This document shows positions 34,078-45,396 of a DNA stretch of 64,000 nt, one piece after another. The notes under the pieces were generated by a model that saw only the letters and a list, made by a program, of their open reading frames with translations, was not told the DNA's origin and ran no database searches. Origin of the DNA: Frankiaceae bacterium (GTDB lineage Bacteria > Actinomycetota > Actinomycetes > Mycobacteriales > SCTD01). Both the position numbers and the translations under genes were made by a program. The stretch's first letter is position 1. Every line of letters starts with the position of its first letter. The DNA lies in the NCBI GenBank assembly GCA_016650445.1, contig JAENVS010000041.1, forward strand, positions 1-64,000, written 5' to 3'.

Positions 34078-35157
34078 ATGGTGCGCGCCGCTGTCCTGAC
34101 CGAGACCGGGGCGCCGCTCCGCGTCGCCGACATCGAGCTGCCCGACCCCGGGCCCGGGCAGGTGCGGGTGCGGATCGCGGCGACCGGGGTCTGCCACAGC
34201 GACCTGTCGCTCGCTCGCGGGACGCTGCGCCAGCCGGTCCCCGCGGTGCTCGGACACGAGTCCGCCGGGACCGTGATCAGCGTCGGTGCCGATGTCACGA
34301 GCACGACCCCTGGCGACCGCGTGGTCCTGTGCTGGGCGCCGCCCTGCGGCGAGTGCTGGTTCTGCAGCGAGGGCGAGCCGTGGCTGTGCGAGCGGTCGTC
34401 CGACGCTGCGGCCGCGCCCTACGCGACGTACGACGGCCAGGACCTCTACCCGGGGCTGTCGACGGCGGGTTTCGCTGAGGAGACGGTGGTCTCGGCGCGG
34501 GCAGTCCTGCCGGTCCCCGACGGCGTGCCGCTCGACCAGGCCGCCCTCGTCGGGTGTGCCGTCATGACGGGCGTCGGAGCGGTCCTCAACACGGCGAAGG
34601 TTCGGGCCGGGCAGACCGTTCTCGTCGTCGGACTCGGCGGCGTCGGCCTGTCCGTCGTACAGGGCGCGCGGTTGGCCGAAGCCGGCGCGATCATCGCTGT
34701 GGACCGCTCCGCCGAGAAGCTCGCGCTCGCGCAGTCGATGGGCGCCACCGAGGTGCTGGAAGCGAACGACGACCTCGCGAAGCAGGTGCGTGGGTTGACC
34801 GGTCGGCGGGGCGCGGACCACGCCTTCGACTGCGTCGGACTGGGCGACACCATCCGTACGTCGTGGAGCGCAACCCGCCGCGGCGGCACGACCACCATCG
34901 TCGGGATCGGCGGCAAGGAGCAGCAGGTGACCTTCACCGCGCTCGAGCTGTTCCACTTCGCCCGCACGGTGCAGGGCTGCGTCTACGGCTCCACCGATCC
35001 GTTCACCGACATCCCCAAGATCCTCGGGTACGCCGCCGAAGGCCGGCTCGATCTCGGTGCGCTCATCAGCGGGACGATCGGGCTCGACGGGATCGACGGC
35101 GCCTTCGCGGACATGGAGAAGGGCGTCGGCGCACGCGCCATCGTCGTGCCCGGCTGA
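34078..35157 (+). CDS. Zn-dependent alcohol dehydrogenase
   Basis: GVCHSDLSLARGTLRQPVPAVLGHESAGTVI; CGECWFCSEGEPWLC; VVGLGGVGLSVVQGA. Confidence 0.92.
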   Translation: MVRAAVLTETGAPLRVADIELPDPGPGQVRVRIAATGVCHSDLSLARGTLRQPVPAVLGHESAGTVISVGADVTSTTPGDRVVLCWAPPCGECWFCSEGEPWLCERSSDAAAAPYATYDGQDLYPGLSTAGFAEETVVSARAVLPVPDGVPLDQAALVGCAVMTGVGAVLNTAKVRAGQTVLVVGLGGVGLSVVQGARLAEAGAIIAVDRSAEKLALAQSMGATEVLEANDDLAKQVRGLTGRRGADHAFDCVGLGDTIRTSWSATRRGGTTTIVGIGGKEQQVTFTALELFHFARTVQGCVYGSTDPFTDIPKILGYAAEGRLDLGALISGTIGLDGIDGAFADMEKGVGARAIVVPG

Positions 35158-35169
35158 TGGAGCCCTGAC

Positions 35170-35913
35170 ATGGATCTGGGTCTGGCCGGCAAGGTCTTCC
35201 TGGTGACCGGCGGGTCGCGCGGTCTCGGCCGGGCCGGCGCCGAGGCGCTCGTCGCCGAGGGTGCCCACGTCGTCGTGTCGGCGCGAGGAGCCGATGCGGT
35301 GGCCCGCACCGCGGCCGAGCTGGGCTGCACCGGCGTCGCCGCCGACCTGTCCGATCCCGCGACGCCGCTGCGGCTCGTCGAGGCAGCCCTTGCGGCGTAC
35401 GACAAGCTCGACGGTGCGCTCCTGTCCGTCGGAGGACCGCCGGCTGGGCCGGCCCTGTCCCTCACCGACGAGCAGTGGCACTCGGCCTTCGACAGCGTCT
35501 TCCTCGGGGCGGTCCGGATGGCTCGCGCCGTCGTCGAGGCGCTACCCGCGGAGGGCGGTGCGCTCGCCTTCGTGCTGTCGACGTCGGTGAAGGCGCCGCT
35601 GGCGGGCCTCGCAGCCAGCAACGGACTGCGGCCCGGTCTGGCGATGCTGGCCAAGACGATGGCCGACGAGCTGGGACCGCGGGGCATCCGCGTCAACGGG
35701 CTGCTGCCCGGGCGGGTGCACACCGACCGGGTGCGCGAGCTGGACGGCGACGACCCCGAGGTCCCGAAGCGGATCGCGGCCGGGATCCCGCTGCGGCGCT
35801 ACGGCGATCCGGCCGAGTTCGGCCGGGTCGCGGCGTTCCTGCTGTCGCCCGCGGCGTCGTACGTGACCGGCGCCATGGTCCCGGTCGACGGCGGTGCGGT
35901 CCGCGCGCTGTGA
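35170..35913 (+). CDS. SDR family oxidoreductase
   Basis: FLVTGGSRGLGRAGAEALVAEGA; RPGLAMLAKTMADELGPRGIRVNGLLPG; VPVDGG. Confidence 0.9.
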   Translation: MDLGLAGKVFLVTGGSRGLGRAGAEALVAEGAHVVVSARGADAVARTAAELGCTGVAADLSDPATPLRLVEAALAAYDKLDGALLSVGGPPAGPALSLTDEQWHSAFDSVFLGAVRMARAVVEALPAEGGALAFVLSTSVKAPLAGLAASNGLRPGLAMLAKTMADELGPRGIRVNGLLPGRVHTDRVRELDGDDPEVPKRIAAGIPLRRYGDPAEFGRVAAFLLSPAASYVTGAMVPVDGGAVRAL

Positions 35914-35959
35914 CATCGATGCTGAGAAAACCGCTGGTCAGCGGTGGTACGACGGTGGC

Positions 35960-36940
35960 GTGAAGGTCGAGCAGGTCGAGGACCCCGTTGCCCTGAAGGA
36001 CTGGCAGGCGGTTGCTGCGCTCTGCTGGGACCACGATCACGTGGCCCTGCCCGCCGACACCCTCGAGGAACGGCTCCCCTCGCTCGATCCAGCGCTGCCC
36101 GATGGCGGCGAGCGCACGGAGTTCTTCCTCGGCGTGGTGGACCGCCGTGCGGTCGGTGTCGCCGAGGTCAACTTCCCGACGGTCGACAACCTCAAGGCCG
36201 CATCGTCGCGGGTCCAGGTCCTGCCGGACGAGCGCAGGCAGGGCTTCGGCGCTGCCCTCCTCGCCGCAGTGCTCGACCGCGTCGAAGCCGCCGGCCGATC
36301 CAGGGTGTTCTTCGAGGTGCCTTCGGCGTACCCGGCCGGCGTTCCCGCCGCCGCGCCGCTGCTGCGCTCGGTCGGTGCCCGGCCGGTGCTCAAAGAGGTA
36401 CGCCGACTCCTCGACCTCACCGAGCAGCCCACCCTCGACGTTCCCGTCGCCGAGGGCTACTGCGTCATGCAGTGGGTCGACGAGGCCCCGGACGAGCTCG
36501 TCGACGGACTGGCCTACCTGTGCGCCCGCATGTCGACGGATGCGCCGCAGGAGGAGATGGAGTGGGAGCCGGAGATCTGGGACGGCGCCCGCTACCGCGA
36601 GAAGGAGGCTGCGGCGATGGCGCGCGGTCGCATCCGCTATGCCGCAGCCGCCGTACACGTCGCGAGCGGTGAGGTCGCCGCGATGACCGACATCGGGGTC
36701 AGCCGGCACCTTCCCGAGGTCGCCTACCAGTGGGACACGATCGTCATGCCCGAGCACCGCGGCCACGGGCTGGGTCTCGCCATCAAGACTCGCAACCACG
36801 ACCTGCTCGCCGCGTCGTCGCCGGAGTCGCGCTGGCTCAACACCTGGAACGCCGAGGTCAACACCCACATGATCGCCATCAACCAGACGCTGGGGTTCCG
36901 GCCGGTCGAGTACTGGACCGAGTGGCAGCTCGACCGCTGA
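35960..36940 (+). CDS. GNAT family N-acetyltransferase (two-domain)
   Basis: VQVLPDERRQGFGAALLAAVLDR; WDTIVMPEHRGHGLGLAIKTRN. Confidence 0.85.
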   Translation: MKVEQVEDPVALKDWQAVAALCWDHDHVALPADTLEERLPSLDPALPDGGERTEFFLGVVDRRAVGVAEVNFPTVDNLKAASSRVQVLPDERRQGFGAALLAAVLDRVEAAGRSRVFFEVPSAYPAGVPAAAPLLRSVGARPVLKEVRRLLDLTEQPTLDVPVAEGYCVMQWVDEAPDELVDGLAYLCARMSTDAPQEEMEWEPEIWDGARYREKEAAAMARGRIRYAAAAVHVASGEVAAMTDIGVSRHLPEVAYQWDTIVMPEHRGHGLGLAIKTRNHDLLAASSPESRWLNTWNAEVNTHMIAINQTLGFRPVEYWTEWQLDR

Positions 36941-36943
36941 CTC

Positions 36944-37501
36944 CTATTGACCGACGCGGCCGTCGATGCGCTCGCGCAGGAGGTCGGCGTGGCCGCAGTG
37001 GCGGGCGTACTCCTCAACCATGTGCACGAGGACCTCGCGCACGGACACCTTGTTGCCGTGCCGGTCGATGGCGACGCGACCCATGTCGTCCTCTCGTGCA
37101 ACGACATCCTGCGCGAAGGCGACCTCCTCGCGCCACGCCGTCCACGCCTCGCCGACAATGCCGTCATCCGCGACGGCGCCGTCGAAGTCGCCGTCCTTGA
37201 CGCCCTCCGCGCTGTAGCGCCGCGGTGCGTCTTTCGCCGACAGCACGCGCCGGAACCAGTACCGCTCGACCTCGGCCATGTGCCGGATCAGTCCCAGCAG
37301 CGACATGCTCGAGGGCTCCACCGAACGGCGAGCCAGCTGCTCGTTGTCGAGTCCGGCGCACTTGAGCTCGAGAGTGAGGCGGTACGCCCGTAAGTACTCG
37401 ACAAGGGTCGCCTTCTCGTCGCCGAGGCTGGTGGCGTCCTTCTCCCGAGGATCGTCAGCGGGCTCGATGAACATGTCGATCGGTCGGTTGGGAACGGTCA
37501 T
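36944..37501 (-). CDS. DinB family protein (DUF664)
   Basis: EYLRAYRLTLELKCAGLDNEQLARRSVEPSSMSLLGLIRHMAEVERYWFRRVL; VLVHMVEEYARHCGHADLLRERIDG. Confidence 0.9.
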   Translation of the reverse strand: MTVPNRPIDMFIEPADDPREKDATSLGDEKATLVEYLRAYRLTLELKCAGLDNEQLARRSVEPSSMSLLGLIRHMAEVERYWFRRVLSAKDAPRRYSAEGVKDGDFDGAVADDGIVGEAWTAWREEVAFAQDVVAREDDMGRVAIDRHGNKVSVREVLVHMVEEYARHCGHADLLRERIDGRVGQ

Positions 37502-37572
37502 GTGCCCATCCTGTCGCGATCCCCGTCGGAGCGCCGCTGCCTTGCCGGGGGCGGTGAATCACCGGCAATGTA

Positions 37573-38052
37573 TTACTGGACGTTAACCGCGGTGAACATC
37601 ATCGTCGGTTCTTTGCGGCAGAAGAGATGGTAGGTGCCCGGCTTGGCGAAGGTCACCAAGACGGGCGTGTTCGCCGATAGCACCTTGTCGATGCAGGGGT
37701 TGGCCACGGCCGTCCCCTTCATCCCTTCGGTGACCGTCGGCCTTTCATTCCCTGACGTGACGAAGGCCACGGCCTCGCCCGCCTTGATCGTTGGATTTCG
37801 GCCTTGGACCTCCAGGTTCCATGTGACCGTCGCGGCGGCGGTGACGCCGGGCGTGATCGCGCAATGACCGTTTGTGGCTTGGGTGGCGGGCGCGGCACTG
37901 GGCGGTGCCGGAGTTGGACTCGCCTGGACGCTTGCGACACCGGCCGTGGGGCTTACCGAACTGCCGCCGCAGGCGGCCAGGGAGAGCACGACGGCTACCA
38001 GACAAGGGAGGTGGGCGCGCCGCCTCCCGCGGATCGGTCCGTGGGCGCACAT
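37573..38052 (-). CDS. cupredoxin-like lipoprotein with atypical ligand set
   Basis: Lipobox LSLAACGG; GEAVAFVTSGNERPTVTEG...VTFAKPGTYHLFCRKEPTMMFTAVNV. Confidence 0.6.
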   Translation of the reverse strand: MCAHGPIRGRRRAHLPCLVAVVLSLAACGGSSVSPTAGVASVQASPTPAPPSAAPATQATNGHCAITPGVTAAATVTWNLEVQGRNPTIKAGEAVAFVTSGNERPTVTEGMKGTAVANPCIDKVLSANTPVLVTFAKPGTYHLFCRKEPTMMFTAVNVQ

Positions 38053-38143
38053 CAGCGGCTCCCGGTCAGCAGCGCATCAGATAAAGGGTGAGTCAGGCTA
38101 CGCCTCCCCTGGATACCGCGCGAGTCCTCGCGGCGCGCCGACC

Positions 38144-40057
38144 TCAGTCGACGACGGGCTCCGCGACTGACTGACGGGAGAACTGGGTGCGGTAGAGCTC
38201 GGCATAGAGCCCCGCGCGCGCGAGCAGCTCCTCGTGCCGGCCGCTCTCGACAATGCGGCCGTCGTCGACAACGAGGATCTGATCCGCTTCACGGATCGTC
38301 GACAAGCGGTGCGCGATCACCAACGACGTCCGACCAGCCAGAGCGATCGAGAGGGCGCGCTGCACCGCCACCTCCGACTCGCTGTCGAGGTGGGCGGTCG
38401 CCTCGTCGAGCACGACCAGCCCCGGCGCCTTCAGCAGCAGCCGCGCGATCGCCATCCGCTGCTTCTCGCCACCAGACAGCCGATAGCCGCGGTCACCGAC
38501 CACGGTGTCCAGCCCGTCCGGCAGCGACCGCACCAGCGGCCCGACCTGCGCCGACTCCAGCGACGCCCAGAGCTCGTCGTCCGTCGCCTCCGGCTTCGCG
38601 TAGGCGAGGTTGGCCCGGATTGTGTCGTGGAACATGTGCGCGTCCTGCGTGACGACTCCGATCGCTGCACGGAGCGACTCGAGCGTCACGTCGCGGACGT
38701 CGAGTCCGCCAACACGCACCGAACCCTGCTGCACGTCGTACATCCGCGTCACGAGTTGGCTGATCGTCGTCTTGCCCGCACCCGACGGTCCGACCAGCGC
38801 GATGAGCTGCCCCGGCGCCGCGCTGAACGACACACCCTTGAGGACCGGAGCCGACGTCGACTGGTCGAGGACCGCGACGGACTCCAGGGACGCGAGCGAC
38901 ACCTCGTCCGCCCGCGGGTAGCGGAAGTGCACCTCGTCGAACTCCAGCGACGGCACGCCCAGGGGCAGCTCCACAGCGTCCGGCTTGTCGCGCACCATCG
39001 GCTCGAGGTCGAGCACCTCGAAGACCCGCTCGAAGGACACCAGGGCAGTCATGACGTCCACCCGCACGTTCGACAGCGCGGTGAGCGGCCCGTACAGGCG
39101 GGTCAGCAGCCCGGCGAGCGCGACGACGGTGCCGACCCTCAGCTCACCGTTCGCCGCGAATGTGCCACCGACGCCGTACACCAGCGCCGTCGCGAGCGCC
39201 GCGACCGTGGTGAGCGCGACGAAGAACACTCGCCCGTACATCGCCGAGATGACACCGATGTCGCGCACGCGGCCGGCACGGTCACGGAACGCCTGGTCCT
39301 CCTGCTGCGGACGGCCGAACAGCTTGACCAGCAGCGCACCGGAGACGTTGAACCGCTCGGTCATCGAGTTGTTCATCTCGGCGTTGAGGGCGTAGCTCTC
39401 GCGCGTCAGCTCCTGGAGCCGGCGTCCGACGAGCTTCGCCGGGATGATGAAGACGGGTAACAGCACGAGCGACAGCAGCGTGATCTGCCAGGACAGGAAC
39501 AGCATCACCGCCAGCGTCAGCACGAGTCCGATGACGTTGCTGACGACGTTGGACAAGGTGCCGGTGAAGGCCTGCTGCGCGCCGAGGACGTCGTTGTTGA
39601 GCCGGCTGATCAGCGCGCCGGTCTGCGTCCGCGTGAAGAACGCGATCGGCATCCGCTGCACGTGCGCGTAAACCTGCGAACGCAGGTCGTAGATAAGGCC
39701 CTCCCCGATGCGGGCGGAGTACCACCTGTTGATCAGCCCGAGGACCCCATCGAAGAGCGCCAACCCCACGACGAACAGCGCCAGTCCCAGCACCAGCCCG
39801 GGGCGTCCGGTCTCCGGGGGGTTGGTGCCGATGCCGTCATCGATGATCTTCGCGAGCACCAGCGGCGGTGCGACGGCGATGATCGCGTCGATGACGATGA
39901 CGACGAGAAAGGCAATGAGCTGGTTCTTGTACGGCGACGCGAACCGCGCGATGCGCCGCGCCGTACCGGGTGCCAGCTTCTTGTCGACGACCGCAGGATC
40001 GCGCGCGAACGACCGCATCATCTGCATGGGGCCGCCATGGCCCGGTCCCATGGTCAT
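38144..40057 (-). CDS. ABC transporter ATP-binding/permease (exporter)
   Basis: TM domain plus ALVGPSGAGKTTISQLVTRMYD, LSGGEKQRMAIARLLLKAPGLVVLDEATAHLD. Confidence 0.95.
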   Translation of the reverse strand: MTMGPGHGGPMQMMRSFARDPAVVDKKLAPGTARRIARFASPYKNQLIAFLVVIVIDAIIAVAPPLVLAKIIDDGIGTNPPETGRPGLVLGLALFVVGLALFDGVLGLINRWYSARIGEGLIYDLRSQVYAHVQRMPIAFFTRTQTGALISRLNNDVLGAQQAFTGTLSNVVSNVIGLVLTLAVMLFLSWQITLLSLVLLPVFIIPAKLVGRRLQELTRESYALNAEMNNSMTERFNVSGALLVKLFGRPQQEDQAFRDRAGRVRDIGVISAMYGRVFFVALTTVAALATALVYGVGGTFAANGELRVGTVVALAGLLTRLYGPLTALSNVRVDVMTALVSFERVFEVLDLEPMVRDKPDAVELPLGVPSLEFDEVHFRYPRADEVSLASLESVAVLDQSTSAPVLKGVSFSAAPGQLIALVGPSGAGKTTISQLVTRMYDVQQGSVRVGGLDVRDVTLESLRAAIGVVTQDAHMFHDTIRANLAYAKPEATDDELWASLESAQVGPLVRSLPDGLDTVVGDRGYRLSGGEKQRMAIARLLLKAPGLVVLDEATAHLDSESEVAVQRALSIALAGRTSLVIAHRLSTIREADQILVVDDGRIVESGRHEELLARAGLYAELYRTQFSRQSVAEPVVD

Positions 40058-40094
40058 GGCATGCCCCCTTCCGTCTGGGAGAGGGCCGCGGAGA

Positions 40095-41249
40095 TCAGAA
40101 AGCTGAGATCCCGGTCAGGGCGCGACCGATGATGAGCTTCTGGATCTGGCTGGTGCCCTCGTACAACGTCGTAACCCGCGCGTCGCGCAGGTACTTCCCG
40201 GCGGGGTACTCGTCGATGTACCCGTAACCGCCGTGGGCCTGCACGCAGTTGTTCGCGGCCCGCACGGACGCCTCGCTGCAGTAGTACTTCGCCTTGCTGG
40301 CCGCGAGGGAGTAGTCCTCGCCGCGGGTCTTCAGGTCGGCGACCCGCCACGTGAGCAGCCGCGCGCAGTCGACCTCGACGGCGGTGTCGGCGATGAGCTC
40401 CTGGACGAGCTGATGGCCGGCGATGGGCTTGCCGAACTGGTGGCGCTGCTTCGTGTAGCTCACCATCGAGTCGAGCGCCGCCTGGGCGAGGCCGGTGCAC
40501 GATGCGGACAGCGACATGCGCCCGTCGTTGAGCGCTGTCAGCGCGACCCGGATGCCCTTGCCCTCCTCGCCGCCGAGCAGCGCCTCCGGCCCGACCTTCA
40601 CGTCGCGCAGCACCAGCTCAGCGGTGTCGCACGACCGCAACCCGAGCTTGCCCTTGATCTTGCGCGCCTCGAAACCCGGCGAGTCGTTCGGCACCAGGAA
40701 CGCCGACACGCCTTTCGCCCCCGGGCCGCCCGTGCGGGCCATGAAGAGGGTGACGCCGGCGATGGTGCCGTTGGTGATGAAGATCTTCGTGCCGTTGAGG
40801 AGGTAGCCGCCGTCCGGCTGCTTCACCGCGGTGGCCTGCAGGTCGGCCGGGTTGGAGCCGAAGTCGGGCTCGGTCAGGCCGAAGCAGCCGAGCACCTCGC
40901 CGGTCGCCATGCGCGGCAGCCACTGAGACTTCTGCTCCGGCGTACCCCAGCGGTCGATCGACCCGGCGCACAGCCCGAGGTGGACGCTGACGATGGACCG
41001 CACGTTGGCGTCGCCGCGACCGAGCTCCTCGATGAGCAGGACGTAGGACAGCGGGTCGGCGGCGCCGCCGCCGTACTCGTCCGGGATCGTCATCCCGATG
41101 AAGCCCGTCTCGCGCAGGCCGTCGAGCGCCTCCTGCGGGAAGCGCTCCTCGCGGTCGTTCTGCAGCGACGGTGGGACGACGACGTCGTCCACCCACGCCT
41201 TCACCGTCTTGCGGACGGCGTCCTGCTCGGGGCTGAGCGTCAGATCCAT
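40095..41249 (-). CDS. acyl-CoA dehydrogenase
   Basis: MDLTLSPEQDAVRKTVKAWVDD; CFGLTEPDFGSNPADLQATA; QAHGGYGYIDEYPAGKYLRDARVTTLYEGTSQIQ. Confidence 0.95.
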   Translation of the reverse strand: MDLTLSPEQDAVRKTVKAWVDDVVVPPSLQNDREERFPQEALDGLRETGFIGMTIPDEYGGGAADPLSYVLLIEELGRGDANVRSIVSVHLGLCAGSIDRWGTPEQKSQWLPRMATGEVLGCFGLTEPDFGSNPADLQATAVKQPDGGYLLNGTKIFITNGTIAGVTLFMARTGGPGAKGVSAFLVPNDSPGFEARKIKGKLGLRSCDTAELVLRDVKVGPEALLGGEEGKGIRVALTALNDGRMSLSASCTGLAQAALDSMVSYTKQRHQFGKPIAGHQLVQELIADTAVEVDCARLLTWRVADLKTRGEDYSLAASKAKYYCSEASVRAANNCVQAHGGYGYIDEYPAGKYLRDARVTTLYEGTSQIQKLIIGRALTGISAF

Positions 41250-41271
41250 GCGCTCAGCCTCGCACCGGGAC

Positions 41272-41481
41272 CTATGAGGCCTTCCTGCGGGTCGCACCAC
41301 CACGGCCACGCAGGGTGGCTCCGGACTCGCTGAGGATGCGGTGCACGAAGCCGTAGGAGCGGCCCGAGCCCTCAGCCAGGAGCCGGATGCTCTGCCCTGC
41401 CTCGTACTTCCGCTTCAGATCTGCCGCCAGCTTGTCGCGGTCGCCACCGGTGACCCGGGTGCCCTTCTTGAGCTCAGCCAC
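41272..41481 (-). CDS. helix-turn-helix protein
   Basis: VAELKKGTRVTGGDRDKLAADLKRKYEAGQSIRLLAEGSGRSYGFVHRILSESGATLRGRGGATR. Confidence 0.8.
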   Translation of the reverse strand: MAELKKGTRVTGGDRDKLAADLKRKYEAGQSIRLLAEGSGRSYGFVHRILSESGATLRGRGGATRRKAS

Positions 41482-41581
41482 GTGCTTGCCCTCCGCGTCG
41501 GATTCGTCCTGTTCTGAGATGTCCCCAGGATGATCCGTGGCAACCCCCGGTTTCGCTACGGGGGTTCGGGAAGGTGGCTGG

Positions 41582-41866
41582 TCAGGAAGCGACGAGCAAC
41601 CGCGGCCGGAGCATCGCCTCGTCCTGCTGCAGCCTCTCGAGCACGGCCGGCGGGGCATCCCAGCCGTCGGCGCACAGGGCCCGGATCAGCTCGACGCGAG
41701 CGTGCAGCATGTCGGCAGTCGACAGCAGATCGGGCGCCGCGCCGCCTGATACCGACCGGTAGCGGTCGTACGCCGCCACCAGCTCGTTGCGCTGCACGGC
41801 CATCGCCTCGAGCGGGATGACCGAGCCGAGGGGTGGCTGTGCGTCGTTCTGTCGGCCGATCTTCAT
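41582..41866 (-). CDS. hypothetical protein
   Basis: MKIGRQNDAQPPLGSVIPLEAMAVQRNELVAAYDRYRSVSGG. Confidence 0.5.
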   Translation of the reverse strand: MKIGRQNDAQPPLGSVIPLEAMAVQRNELVAAYDRYRSVSGGAAPDLLSTADMLHARVELIRALCADGWDAPPAVLERLQQDEAMLRPRLLVAS

Positions 41867-42005
41867 GGTGCCCCCTACTGACCGCGATCCGGCGTGTGCA
41901 GAAACGTTCTCACTGATGACAGAGAGTGACCATGGTCCGTCGACATCGTCTCGGGTCGCCGCTGGTACCGGATCCGTAGGGCAAACGGGCTAATCCACGC
42001 CCCGG

Positions 42006-43598
<1,593 letters not shown>

Positions 43599-43687
43599 GA
43601 TGGTTCCTCTACGGGATGACGACAGGGGCGGGAGCGGTCACCACCGGTCAGGGAGTCGTCCTCATACCGAAAGGGTACGCCGGTTCC

Positions 43688-44554
43688 GTGGACCTCAACA
43701 AAGACGCACGCCTGGACACCTCACAGATCAGCGACGTACGCGGACGACGCGGTCCCGGCGGCCTGGCCATCGGCGGCGGGGGGCTCGGGATCGTCGGTGT
43801 GATCCTGGCCCTCATCCTGGGCGTCAGCCCGGCCGACCTGCCCGGTGTCGGCGGGACCGAGGACACCGGCGGCTCGGTCACCTCCGACCTCGCCGAGCGC
43901 TGCAAGACCGGCGCGGACGCCGCGCGCGACCGCGACTGCCACATCGTGCTCGACGTCAACAGCGTGCAGAGCTACTGGGCTTCGGAGCTCGGCAGCCGCT
44001 ACACGCCGGCGACGACGGAGTTCTTCAGCGAGGCGACGACCACGGGCTGCGGTCAGGCGTCGTCCGCGGTAGGGCCCTTCTACTGCCCGACCGACGACAA
44101 GGTCTATCTCGACCTGACGTTCTTCGACGAGCTACGGACCAAGTTCGGTGCGCAGGGCGGCGACTTCGCTGAGGCGTACATCGTTGCGCACGAGTACGGC
44201 CACCACATTCAGGACCTGCTCGGCGTGACCGACCGGGTGCAGCGCTCCCGAGACCAGACCGGGCCGCAGTCCGCGTCGGTCCGGCTCGAGCTGCAGGCCG
44301 ACTGCTACGCCGGCGCGTGGGCGAAGAACGCCGTCTCGACCAACTACATCGACGCGCTGTCCCAGACCGACATCAACCAGGGCCTGGACGCCGCGGCGAC
44401 CGTCGGCGACGACCGGATCCAGGAGAAGTTCCAGGGCCGGGTCAACAGCGAGTCCTGGACCCACGGATCCGCGGAGCAGCGCCAGACGTGGTTCAAACGC
44501 GGCTACTCGACGGGCGACCCGGCCCAGTGCGACACCTTCACAGGCACCGTCTAG
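43688..44554 (+). CDS. neutral zinc metallopeptidase (YpfJ-like)
   Basis: DARLDTSQISDVRGRRGPGGLAIGGGGLGIVGVILALILG; YIVAHEYGHHIQDLLG; LELQADCYAGAWA. Confidence 0.92.
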   Translation: MDLNKDARLDTSQISDVRGRRGPGGLAIGGGGLGIVGVILALILGVSPADLPGVGGTEDTGGSVTSDLAERCKTGADAARDRDCHIVLDVNSVQSYWASELGSRYTPATTEFFSEATTTGCGQASSAVGPFYCPTDDKVYLDLTFFDELRTKFGAQGGDFAEAYIVAHEYGHHIQDLLGVTDRVQRSRDQTGPQSASVRLELQADCYAGAWAKNAVSTNYIDALSQTDINQGLDAAATVGDDRIQEKFQGRVNSESWTHGSAEQRQTWFKRGYSTGDPAQCDTFTGTV

Positions 44555-44557
44555 CAG

Positions 44558-44947
44558 TTAGACGTTGAAGCCGAGGGCCCGGAGCTGGTCGCGACCGTCG
44601 TCGGTGATCTTGTCCGGCCCCCACGGCGGCATCCAGACCCAGTTGATGCGGACGTCCTCGACCAGCGGCGAGAGCGCCGAGTGGGTCTGGTCCTCGATGA
44701 CGTCGGTCAGCGGGCAGGCCGCGGACGTCAGGGTCATGTCGAGCGTGACGGTGTTGTCCTGGTGCACCTGGGCGCCGTAGACGAGCCCGAGGTCGACGAC
44801 GTTGATACCGAGCTCGGGGTCGACGACGTCCTTCATCGCCTCGAGGACGTCCTCCTCGCTCGCCTTCGTCTTCGGCTTGTCGCCTGCCGTAGGCGTCTCG
44901 AGCACCGGGGTCACGTCGAGCGCGGCTTCTGCGGTCACGTCGCTCAC
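44558..44947 (-). CDS. metal-sulfur cluster assembly factor (DUF59/SufT-like)
   Basis: EDVLEAMKDVVDPELGINVVDLGLVYG; LTSAACPLTDVIEDQTHSAL. Confidence 0.88.
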   Translation of the reverse strand: MSDVTAEAALDVTPVLETPTAGDKPKTKASEEDVLEAMKDVVDPELGINVVDLGLVYGAQVHQDNTVTLDMTLTSAACPLTDVIEDQTHSALSPLVEDVRINWVWMPPWGPDKITDDGRDQLRALGFNV

Positions 44948-45396
44948 GACGCCTCCTTCTCGGTTGCGGCGAGGGCCTGTGCCGTCGCGTCCTTCCATGC
45001 CATCCAGCCGAGCAGCGCGCACTTGACGCGTGCCGGGTAGCGCGAGACACCGGCGAATGCGATGCCGTCCTCGAGCGCGTCCTCGTCGGGTTCGAGCGTC
45101 CCCTTGCTCTGCATGAGCTCGAGGAACGCATCGGCCTTGCTCATCGCCTCGTCCACCGGTCGGCCGATGACCAGATCGGTCATCACTGACGTCGAGGCCT
45201 GGCTGATGGAGCAGCCCACCCCGTCGTACGACACGTCCTTCACGACCCCGTCGGCGACGTGCACGCGCACCGTGACCTCGTCGCCGCACGTCGGGTTGAC
45301 GTGATGCACCTCTGCCTCGAAGGGCTCGCGCAGTCCCTTGTGGTGCGGGTTGCGGTAGTGGTCGAGGATGATCTCCTGGTAGAGGCTCTCGCTCAT
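44944..45396 (-). CDS. sufU: Fe-S cluster assembly protein SufU
   Basis: LYQEIILDHYRNPHHKGL; VNPTCGDEVTVRV; GVGCSISQASTSVMTD; KCALLGW. Confidence 0.93.
   Translation of the reverse strand: MSESLYQEIILDHYRNPHHKGLREPFEAEVHHVNPTCGDEVTVRVHVADGVVKDVSYDGVGCSISQASTSVMTDLVIGRPVDEAMSKADAFLELMQSKGTLEPDEDALEDGIAFAGVSRYPARVKCALLGWMAWKDATAQALAATEKEAS

Noticed and set aside
34033-35481. Upstream extension of the 957-aa minus-strand ORF (32608..35481)
   Set aside because: Runs antisense through the ADH (34078..35157) and SDR (35170..35913); the recognisable protein starts at the GTG near 34032.
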